Positions 6,486 through 11,889 of a stretch of DNA of 11,889 nucleotides are shown here, piece after piece. Numbering within the stretch: the stretch's first letter is position 1; each line of letters starts with the position of its first letter. A model generated the notes under the pieces. That model saw only the letters and a program-made list of their open reading frames with translations. It ran no database searches and had not been told where the DNA came from. The DNA is from Chloroflexota bacterium. Lineage in GTDB: Bacteria > Chloroflexota > Limnocylindria > Limnocylindrales > CSP1-4. Location of the stretch: NCBI GenBank assembly GCA_021785115.1, contig JAJYGO010000127.1:1-11889 (forward strand). The letters are read 5' to 3'. Made by a program: the position numbers and the translations under genes.

Positions 6486-7424
6486 CTACGGCGAGGGGCT
6501 GGGCAGCGGCAGCGACGACGCGGCGGGCCCAGCCGAGGCCCCTGCGCTCCCGTCCGGGGTGCCGGACGCGGCGGGCAGGGGCGGCAGGCCGCCGTGGTAG
6601 TCGGTGATCACGAGCACGTACTCGAGGCCGCCGAGGTTGGAAGCCGGGCTGATGAACGCCGTCTGCACGACGGCGTTCGGGTCGCGCTGCACGTCGACGA
6701 CGGTGCCGATGAGAAGGCCCTTCGGAAACGGCGACCGGATGCCGTTGCCAAGGTCGATGCCGGCGGTCACGACCATGTCCCCGTCGGCCACCTTCTCGGT
6801 CGACGGGATGTCCTGCATGACGAGCGTCCCGCCCAGCTGCCCCGCGACGTTCCCCGTCGCCCGGCTCGACTGGATCAGGCCGATGACCGTCGATCGCGTG
6901 TCCGTGATCAGCAGCACGCGGCTGAAGTCCGAGCCGACGGTGACGACAGAGCCGACGAGCGCTCCGCCATCGGCGACGACCACGTCGTTGAGCTGGATCC
7001 CGCGGTCGGTGCCGGCGTCGATCGTGATCATCCGCGTCACCTCGGACGACTCGCGGCTCACGACCGTGGCGGCGACGGTCTGGTGGCCGAGCGAGCGCTG
7101 CACGCCGAGGAGCGCGGACAGCTGATCGTTCTCGGACCGAACCTCCTGAAGCTGCTGGTTCTCGATCCGCAGACGCTCGTTCTCCTGCTGCAGCGCGCGA
7201 TTGTCGCCCTGGAGCCGGTCGATCTCGCCGAGCGCCCCGACGACCGCGCCGCCCGCCCGCGTCGCGCCTGCCAGCGCCGACTCGATCGGCGTCAGGAGAT
7301 TCCCGACCGCGACCTGCAGGTCGCGCATCGGCGGGGTCGAGCCGAGCGCGAGGAGGAAGAGCCCGGCGGCCATGAGGACGGCCCACAGGATGGCGCGCCT
7401 CCGGCTCGCGCGTGTCGGAAACAT
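6486..7424 (-). CDS. mreC: Rod shape-determining protein MreC
   Basis: 312 aa bitopic membrane protein that links the MreB cytoskeleton to peptidoglycan synthases outside the membrane. A short basic N-terminus (SRRR) precedes one membrane helix (about 11-28). A coiled coil follows at 66-106 (EIDRLQGDNRALQQENERLR...), and the double beta-barrel domain extends to about 275, with TIDAGTDRGIQLNDVVV (134-150), a typical MreC stretch. A Pro/Ala/Ser-rich tail of about 30 residues ends the protein. The ATG at 7424 has GGAG seven bases upstream. It lies 25 bp after mreB, so the two form an operon. No mreD follows: the next gene is on the opposite strand. Confidence 0.95.
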   Translation of the reverse strand: MFPTRASRRRAILWAVLMAAGLFLLALGSTPPMRDLQVAVGNLLTPIESALAGATRAGGAVVGALGEIDRLQGDNRALQQENERLRIENQQLQEVRSENDQLSALLGVQRSLGHQTVAATVVSRESSEVTRMITIDAGTDRGIQLNDVVVADGGALVGSVVTVGSDFSRVLLITDTRSTVIGLIQSSRATGNVAGQLGGTLVMQDIPSTEKVADGDMVVTAGIDLGNGIRSPFPKGLLIGTVVDVQRDPNAVVQTAFISPASNLGGLEYVLVITDYHGGLPPLPAASGTPDGSAGASAGPAASSLPLPSPSP

Positions 7425-7449
7425 GCCGGAGCTCCAGCGTGCCGCCGCG

Positions 7450-8502
7450 TCAGCGCCGCAGCCGGGTGTACGTGTCCGGGACCAGCGACCGCTCCATCGC
7501 CTCGAGCTCCTCGAGCGCCCTGCCCGTGCCGCGCGCCACGCACGTCAGCGGATCGTCCGCGACGTGGACCGGCATCTGTGTCGCCTCGGCGATCCGGCGA
7601 TCGAGCCCCTGCAGCAACGCGCCGCCGCCGGCCAGCACGATCCCCTGGTCCATGACGTCGGCCACGAGCTCCGGCGGCGTCTCCTCGATCGTGTCCTTGA
7701 CGATGTCGACGATCTGCTGGACCGAAGCCTCGATCGCCTCCCGCACCTGCTCCGCGGCGACCTCGACCTGACGTGGCAGCCCCGTCAGGAGGTCGCGGCC
7801 ACGAAGCGTGACCCGCATCTCGTCCCACTCCCCGGGGTATGCCGACCCGAGCGCGATCTTGATGTCCTCTGCGGTGCGCTCTCCGACCAGCAGGTTGTAC
7901 TCGCGCCGCCCGAACGTGACGATGTCCATGTCCATCTCGTCGCCGCCGATCCGGATGCTCCGGCTCGTGACGATGCCTCCGAGGCTGATCACCGCGACCT
8001 CGGTCGTGCCTCCACCGATGTCGACGATCATGCTGCCCGACGGCTCGCCGACGGGGAGGCCGGCCCCGATCGCGGCCGCCATCGGCTCCTCGATGAGCCG
8101 CGCCCACCGCGCGCCCGCGTTCATCGCCGCGTCCCGCACGGCGCGCTTCTCGACCTCGGTCACGCCCGACGGGACGCCGAGCAGCATTCGCGGCCGCGGG
8201 ATCAGGCCGACCCGGTCGTGAACCTTGTTCACGAACGCCCGGATCATCTCGCCGGTCACGTCGAAGTCGCTGATGACGCCGTCGCGCAGCGGCCGGATCG
8301 CGATGATGTTCGCCGGTGTCCGGCCGACCATCCGCTTCGCCTCCGCACCGATCGCGAGCACCTTGCGGGTCTTGACGTCGAGCGCGACGACGCTCGGCTC
8401 GCTGATCACGATGCCCCGGTCACGAACGTGGACGAGCGTGTTCGCCGTGCCGAGATCGATCCCGATGTCGCGGGAGAAGAGGCCGAAGAAGGCGTCGAGC
8501 AT
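7450..8502 (-). CDS. mreB: Rod shape-determining protein MreB (actin homologue)
   Basis: 350 aa, normal length for MreB, a membrane-associated ATP-dependent filament protein that positions the elongation machinery. Visible nucleotide-binding elements are phosphate-1 IDLGTANTLV (15-24), phosphate-2 DIGGGTTEVAVIS (161-173) and the adenosine motif LAGGGALLQGL (290-300). Also typical are SEPSVVA (34-40), GEMIRAFVNK (84-93) and IGGDEMDMDI (185-194). The N-terminus MLDAFFGLFS is amphipathic and could bind the membrane. mreC starts 25 bp downstream. The ATG at 8502 has only a weak, distant AGG upstream, but it is the normal family start. A TATACT box about 85 bp upstream and a hairpin after radC suggest the operon is expressed from its own promoter. 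Confidence 0.97.
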   Translation of the reverse strand: MLDAFFGLFSRDIGIDLGTANTLVHVRDRGIVISEPSVVALDVKTRKVLAIGAEAKRMVGRTPANIIAIRPLRDGVISDFDVTGEMIRAFVNKVHDRVGLIPRPRMLLGVPSGVTEVEKRAVRDAAMNAGARWARLIEEPMAAAIGAGLPVGEPSGSMIVDIGGGTTEVAVISLGGIVTSRSIRIGGDEMDMDIVTFGRREYNLLVGERTAEDIKIALGSAYPGEWDEMRVTLRGRDLLTGLPRQVEVAAEQVREAIEASVQQIVDIVKDTIEETPPELVADVMDQGIVLAGGGALLQGLDRRIAEATQMPVHVADDPLTCVARGTGRALEELEAMERSLVPDTYTRLRR

Positions 8503-8587
8503 GCTCGTGGCGGACCTGCCTGTTGTCGTGCGGGCGAGAGGCGGCGGGTGCGCCGGGCGTTGGATCGGGCGGACCAGCGGCGGAGGC

Positions 8588-8593
8588 AGTATA
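8588..8593 (-). promoter_or_regulatory. Candidate -10 box (TATACT) for mreBC
   Basis: TATACT on the minus strand lies in the 252-bp radC-mreB gap, leaving a leader of about 80 bases before the mreB ATG. A weak -35 candidate (TCCGAA, 17-bp spacing) is upstream. It is the most AT-rich hexamer in the gap. Confidence 0.42.
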
Positions 8594-8683
8594 GCCAGCG
8601 ACCCGAGGCGTTCGGAGGGGGTACACGCCGCGAAGACGCGTGACCGGTGGCGCGACGAGCGTGAGGGGGCGGCGGGACGACGC

Positions 8684-8712
8684 GCACGGGGCTCGCCCGG
8701 GAAGCCCCGTGC
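8684..8712 (-). terminator. Perfect 10-bp-stem hairpin downstream of radC
   Basis: GCACGGGGCT (8684-8693) and AGCCCCGTGC (8703-8712) form an uninterrupted 10-bp stem around a 9-base loop, 42 bases after the radC stop. There is no T-run on either side. Placed between radC and the mreB promoter candidate, it is a likely transcription boundary. Confidence 0.5.
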
Positions 8713-8754
8713 CGCTCGCAGGTCCGCCGCGTGGCGCTCGCCGGTCGGGGGCGC

Positions 8755-9477
8755 TCACCGGTCGCCGCCCGGGCGCTCGAACGCGACCCCACGGTCGCGC
8801 AGGCTGACGAAGGCGTCGTGCCCGATCACGAGATGGTCCAGCACCGGCACGTCGAGCAGCCGGCCTGCCGCGATCGCCTCGGCAGTGAGGTGCAGGTCGT
8901 CGGGGCTCGGCGTGGGGTCGCCCGAGGGGTGGTTATGGACGAGGATGACGCCGGCGGCGGACTGTCGCACCGCGTCGCGGAACAGCTCGCCGACGCGGAC
9001 GAGCGCTGTCGAGACGTTCCCCTGGTACACCGTCTGGACGCCCAGAACCTGGTTCTTCGTGTTGAGCAGGACGACGCGCAACTCCTCCCGTTCGAGCCGT
9101 CCCATCTGCATGACGAGCCGGTCGGCCACGTCCCGAGGCGTCCGTATCGTGACGCGCCCAGTCGGCCAGTCGGCGAGCAGCCGGCGTCCGAGCTCGAACG
9201 CCGCGACGAGCTGTGCCGCGCGCGCCGATCCGACGCCCGGGAGTGACTCGAGCTCGACCGGCCCCGCGGCGGCGAGCCCGGCGAGACCTCCGTGCCTGGC
9301 GAGCGCCTCCGAGGCGAGCTCCACCGCGCTGTGGCCCGCCGCTCCGCTCCCCCACAGCAGCGCGATCAGCTCGGCGTTCGCCAGCCCGCCCGGTCCCCTC
9401 GACGCGAGCCGTTCACGCGGCCGGTCCTCGGCCGGGAGCTCGCGGATGAGCCGCGGCGCGAGCGTCGACTGCGACAT
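8755..9477 (-). CDS. radC: RadC family JAB-domain protein
   Basis: 240 aa, full family length. An N-terminal helix-hairpin-helix segment (LPGVGSARAAQLVAAFELGR, 79-98) precedes the JAB/MPN-like metal-binding domain with the diagnostic HNHPSGDPTPSPDD (181-194). This supplies H181, H183 and D194, and the glutamate may be E131/E132. RadC is very common next to mreB in bacteria, but its biochemical role is still unsettled; the older DNA-repair assignment is not well supported. The ATG at 9477 follows GGAGG with six bases between, the clearest ribosome-binding site in the window, and fits the family N-terminus (ELPAEDRPRERLASRGP), so longer in-frame starts are rejected. Upstream is a 366-bp gene-free region with a long RNA-like hairpin. 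Confidence 0.95.
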   Translation of the reverse strand: MSQSTLAPRLIRELPAEDRPRERLASRGPGGLANAELIALLWGSGAAGHSAVELASEALARHGGLAGLAAAGPVELESLPGVGSARAAQLVAAFELGRRLLADWPTGRVTIRTPRDVADRLVMQMGRLEREELRVVLLNTKNQVLGVQTVYQGNVSTALVRVGELFRDAVRQSAAGVILVHNHPSGDPTPSPDDLHLTAEAIAAGRLLDVPVLDHLVIGHDAFVSLRDRGVAFERPGGDR

Positions 9478-9843
9478 CGATGACCTCCCTGGTGGCCGCG
9501 ACTGCGGTGGGCAAGGTCGCAGATGTGGCAACGGCGCTGCGTGAGGCCGACGCCACCGTCCGACCTCCCGTCCAGCGGGGCCCGACGCGCGCCCGGCCGC
9601 AGCCGGCGGTCTTCCTGCTCCGTAGCTCGGCCTCAACGGCCAACTGGCGCCCCCGGGCCCGAACGACGGAGCCCGCCGATTCCTCCGCCATCCGGACCCG
9701 AGAGCTGCGCCGATTGTGCTCGCCGGCACTCACCACGGGCTTCGCCGCGGCTTGTCGCGGACTTGCCGGCCGGAGAGATCGAGGTGGCCTCTTCGCCAGC
9801 TGTCGCCGCGCGATGTCCGCCGCCTGCGCCTTTCGGGAACGCG
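9478..9843. other. 366-bp gap upstream of radC without a recognisable gene
   Basis: All frames are open for long stretches because of the base composition, but none shows a recognisable domain, a good start or sensible residue usage, and the candidates run into the protease gene or radC. The one strong signal is the long hairpin at 9641-9716. I looked for RNase P RNA, tmRNA, 4.5S/SRP RNA, tRNA and common riboswitch cores on both strands and recognised none. The radC Shine-Dalgarno is at its left end. Confidence 0.6.
9641..9716 (-). ncRNA. Candidate structured RNA: long hairpin of unknown class
   Basis: On the minus strand, 9702-9683 pairs with 9671-9652 over 20 contiguous positions (15 Watson-Crick, 5 G-U) around an 11-base loop (gaaucggcggg). 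The helix can continue outward for three more pairs, or alternatively through GGCGC/GCGCC and then CAAU/GUUG with small interior loops, giving a 76-nt element. All five departures from a perfect inverted repeat are G-U wobbles on this strand and would be A-C mismatches on the other. This points to an RNA read in the same direction as radC. It ends about 160 bases before the radC start, so it could be part of a radC leader, the 3' end of the protease message, or a separate small RNA. No T-run follows, so it is not a standard terminator. The helix is direct observation; that it is a functional RNA is inference. Confidence 0.38.
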
Positions 9844-10998
9844 TCAGGTGCGGAACGACGTCGCCGAGAGCAGCAGCGCGACCGAGATCGCGTTGAACGT
9901 CATGTGGCCCGCCATCGAAGCGACGATCCCGCGTCGCGCGAAGAGCCAGCCCAGCACGTACCCGATCGGCAGGATCACGACGAACTGGAGGATGGCCGTC
10001 CGCGCGATGTTGCCGGTCCCGGCGCCGATCACGTTGACGAGATGCGCGGCCGCGAAGAACAGCGTGGCCCGGATCAGAGCGGATCGCAGCCCGAGGTCTC
10101 GCCACCACGCCGTCATCGAGAACCCACGGAAGAACGCCTCTTCCCCGAACGGCGCGATGATCGCGGCGGCGAGCACCGTCTCGAACGCGCCCGGCACCGA
10201 CCGCGGGGCGGGCACGACGTCCGGCAGTTGCGCCCCGAGGAGCACGGCGAGGAGACCCGCGAGCAGCTGGACGACGAAGTACGCCGGGACGACGACGGCG
10301 ATGCCGGTGAGGGCGTCGACCGGCAGCCGTGCGAGCGCGGCCGGCGTCGTCGGCCAGCCCATCGACCGCCAGTCCATGACGTGCGGCCGAACGACGAACA
10401 GCCAGATCCCGGCGAGGTACCCGAACGTCGTCAGCGACACGGCCACGAGCGTCCCGCCCGACCCGGCGACGAGCGAGAGCCGCCCGGACGCTGCGAGCAG
10501 CCCGGCGACGAGCGAGATCGCGATGACGATCAGGACCAGGAGGATCAGCGGCGACGGGCCACGATACCGCTCGGGCGGCCGTCCCGCACGGGCCCGGAGC
10601 TGGTAGGCGGCGGCGACCGCGAACGCGGCGGCGAGCGCGCCGAACGCCCCGACCGAGAGGACGAGACGGAGCGGAGTGCCAGGGAGCGCGCTCCCCTGGG
10701 CCTCCACGACACCGGTGGCGGTGAGCAGGGCGACGCCACCGAACGCCAGGAGCCACGCGGCGACGAACAGCCCGCGCGCGGGTGGCGGGGTCACCGGCGG
10801 CGGCGGCCAGGCCGAGTGCACGCCCGGCGCCGCATCCCATGAATTGCTTGCGGTCGCCCCGGGTCGGTCAGACGCGGGCGTGTCCGAGCCGGAGCGCGAG
10901 TCGGAGGCCCCGTCCCGGCGCGTCTCGCCGGTCGGGCCGGGGTCGTGGGTACCGTCCGAGGGGCCGGGTCCCCACGCCGGGTCCCGGCCGTCCGTCAC
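9844..10998 (-). CDS. CPBP (Abi/CAAX-like) family intramembrane metalloprotease
   Basis: 384 aa integral membrane protein. A hydrophilic Asp/Ser/Pro-rich cytosolic-looking N-terminus (1-75) is followed by about eight membrane segments (around 77-98, 110-132, 150-170, 182-203, 230-255, 272-283, 308-325, 335-353 and a C-terminal one). The CPBP motifs are intact: EEAFFR (286-291, EExxxR), FFAAAHLVN (314-322, FxxxH) and HMTFN (365-369, HxxxN). The family includes type II CAAX-prenyl proteases and many bacterial proteins linked to bacteriocin immunity or membrane-protein processing; the substrate here is unknown. The start is GTG at 10998, overlapping the TGA of the zinc-ribbon gene as GTGA, so the two are co-translated. 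A longer frame to 11250 lies over the zinc-ribbon gene and is rejected. Confidence 0.88.
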   Translation of the reverse strand: MTDGRDPAWGPGPSDGTHDPGPTGETRRDGASDSRSGSDTPASDRPGATASNSWDAAPGVHSAWPPPPVTPPPARGLFVAAWLLAFGGVALLTATGVVEAQGSALPGTPLRLVLSVGAFGALAAAFAVAAAYQLRARAGRPPERYRGPSPLILLVLIVIAISLVAGLLAASGRLSLVAGSGGTLVAVSLTTFGYLAGIWLFVVRPHVMDWRSMGWPTTPAALARLPVDALTGIAVVVPAYFVVQLLAGLLAVLLGAQLPDVVPAPRSVPGAFETVLAAAIIAPFGEEAFFRGFSMTAWWRDLGLRSALIRATLFFAAAHLVNVIGAGTGNIARTAILQFVVILPIGYVLGWLFARRGIVASMAGHMTFNAISVALLLSATSFRT

Positions 10999-11618
10999 GG
11001 CAGCGTGGTCGGGCCGGGCTGCTGATCCGCGCGGAACTCCATGGACCCGCCGGCGATGGCCGGCTGCGTGTCGGGCGCCGGGGTCCGGACGCCGCGCCGC
11101 CCGGTCGGCGCCGGCCGGGAGGCGGCGACCCGCGGCGGCACGAGGTCGGTCCCGCACCAGGCGCACACGTTCCAGTCGAGCTCGACGCGCCGGCTGCACG
11201 ACGGGCAGAGCCGCCGCAGCTGGTTGCGGCAGGTCGGGCAGACCAGCCAATCGGGTTCCACCCGTCGGTCACAGTTCGCGCAATGCGGCTGCGCCTCGAT
11301 CTCGCGGAGCATCGCCTCCTCGGCGATCGCCCGCTCGTTCGACTCCGCGACGGTCTCGCCGGGGCGGATGAGCCGGTACAGGAGCAGCCCGAACGGGAAG
11401 AGCACGGGCGTGAACAGGATGACCAGGATCGCGGCGAGGTAGGGGAGGATCGGGTTCGCGGTCCGCGACTGCGCATCGCGAAACGCCCAGTAGGCGCAGG
11501 CGAGCCAGACGAACACGATGTAGACGGCGATCGCGCGCCCGATGAGCTGGACGTGGGAGTCGCCCAGGAACGTGTTGATCGCATCCCCGACCGGCGAGAG
11601 GATCTGAGACAGGGACAT
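10995..11618 (-). CDS. Two-helix membrane protein with tandem zinc ribbons
   Basis: 207 aa, family not recognised by name. Two membrane helices (about 24-45 and 57-84) precede a charged linker (EAMLREIEA). A double zinc ribbon follows, with eight cysteines in four CxxC pairs: C113/C116, C127/C130, C138/C141 and C152/C155. The two ribbons are clear duplicates with a 25-residue period (RRVEPDWLVCPTC and RRVELDWNVCAWC). A Pro/Arg-rich disordered tail of about 45 residues ends the protein. The ribbons most likely face the cytoplasm and bind zinc structurally or mediate protein contacts. The ATG at 11618 begins the first helix region; GGAGG lies 13 bases upstream, rather far. The stop overlaps the CPBP protease start (GTGA), making it a candidate partner or regulator of that protease. 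Confidence 0.85.
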   Translation of the reverse strand: MSLSQILSPVGDAINTFLGDSHVQLIGRAIAVYIVFVWLACAYWAFRDAQSRTANPILPYLAAILVILFTPVLFPFGLLLYRLIRPGETVAESNERAIAEEAMLREIEAQPHCANCDRRVEPDWLVCPTCRNQLRRLCPSCSRRVELDWNVCAWCGTDLVPPRVAASRPAPTGRRGVRTPAPDTQPAIAGGSMEFRADQQPGPTTLP

Positions 11619-11657
11619 GTGGTGACTGGCGCCTCCGAGTGCCGGTGAAGCCGACCG

Positions 11658-11663
11658 AGTGTA
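11658..11663 (-). promoter_or_regulatory. Candidate extended -10 box (TGG TACACT) for the zinc-ribbon/protease operon
   Basis: TACACT preceded by TGG on the minus strand sits 39 bases before the zinc-ribbon ATG, between it and the upstream stop. It is the same hexamer as the mannose synthase candidate. No clear -35 is seen, in keeping with an extended -10 promoter. Confidence 0.4.
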
Positions 11664-11686
11664 CCAGAGGGTCTCCCGCGTTCCCC

Positions 11687-11889
11687 TTACGGGACCGTGC
11701 CAAAGCTCCAGAGGAGTGTGCGTATCGACGACCCCAGCGCGGCCACCAGGACGGCCAGGAGCCACGCCCCGACGAGCACGACGGTGGCTGCCGCGAGCTC
11801 GGCGGGCGACGGTCCGGGCGCCGACATCGTCGCGCTGTAGGCGTCGCGCGCCGACGGCCAGGCGAGCTCGACGACCCCGACGGCGAGCG
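11687..11889 (-). CDS. C-terminus of a membrane protein, unrecognised
   Basis: The last 66 residues of a minus-strand gene that enters from the right edge and ends at TAA (11689-11687). The readable part has one membrane helix (ELAAATVVLVGAWLLAVLVA), a Pro/Ser/Ala-rich loop before it (SAPGPSPA) and the terminal SIRTLLWSFGTVP. This frame has normal hydrophobic composition, while the other two on this strand are Arg-rich shadows. It lies 68 bp upstream of the zinc-ribbon gene. Function cannot be inferred from this fragment. Confidence 0.65.
   Translation of the reverse strand, partial: LAVGVVELAWPSARDAYSATMSAPGPSPAELAAATVVLVGAWLLAVLVAALGSSIRTLLWSFGTVP

Noticed and set aside
5029..7655. Very long open frames on both strands across the sugar dehydrogenase and mreC (5029-7386 minus, 5457-7655 plus)
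   Set aside because: Highly charged, Arg-rich composition and overlap with well-supported genes in other frames; a product of high GC.
9612..9724. Integron attC site, or a known RNA (RNase P, tmRNA, SRP RNA, 6S, common riboswitch)
   Set aside because: No matching RYYYAAC/GTTRRRY ends for attC and no integrase. None of the conserved cores of the listed RNAs was recognised.
9480..9896. Plus-strand open frame of 138 codons upstream of radC (begins MTSLVAATAVGKVADVATAL)
   Set aside because: The first 30 residues look plausible, but the rest is Arg/Pro/Ser-rich, runs antisense into the protease gene, and lacks a Shine-Dalgarno.

Overview
The window is very GC-rich (about 70% by eye), with Ala/Arg/Pro/Gly-rich proteins and few spurious stops in any frame. 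It reads as a chromosomal region of a high-GC bacterium. The MreB/MreC/RadC cluster, a bacterial polyprenol-phosphate mannose synthase and secreted proteins with FlgD-type Ig repeats would suit a high-GC Chloroflexota lineage (Limnocylindria/Ellin6529-like). An actinobacterium cannot be excluded from sequence alone. No rRNA, tRNA, insertion sequence, prophage or CRISPR array was seen.

Layout. (A) 1-3725, minus strand: a secreted protein with a caspase/gingipain-like His...Cys pair and two FlgD-like Ig modules (1872-3725), then a polyprenol-phosphate mannose synthase-like glycosyltransferase (819-1775), then a family-4-type glycosyltransferase that runs off the left edge (1-819). The last two overlap at a TGATG junction. 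(B) 3726-3989: a divergent intergenic region with three tandem 22-bp repeats and an inverted repeat. (C) 3990-6339, plus strand: an atypical short-chain dehydrogenase and a UDP-glucose/GDP-mannose dehydrogenase family protein with an altered active-site motif. A 9-bp-stem hairpin lies at its stop codon. (D) 6486-9477, minus strand: mreC, mreB and radC. A perfect 10-bp-stem hairpin separates radC from mreB, and a TATACT promoter candidate precedes mreB. mreD does not follow mreC. (E) 9478-9843: a 366-bp gene-free gap holding a long hairpin whose departures from perfect pairing are all G-U wobbles when read on the minus strand. (F) 9844-11889, minus strand: a CPBP-type intramembrane protease, a two-helix double-zinc-ribbon membrane protein joined to it by a GTGA overlap, and the C-terminus of an unrecognised membrane protein.

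Taken together, the window is mostly cell-envelope biology. It covers activated mannose and nucleotide-sugar supply for glycan or glycolipid assembly (two glycosyltransferases and the sugar dehydrogenase), the rod-shape scaffold (MreB/MreC), an intramembrane protease with a zinc-ribbon partner, and a secreted putative protease. No single obvious new defence or mobile system is visible. The best leads are the structured RNA candidate upstream of radC, the zinc-ribbon/CPBP pair, the secreted His/Cys-FlgD-Ig protein, the active-site changes in both dehydrogenases, and the 22-bp repeat cluster in the divergent promoter region.
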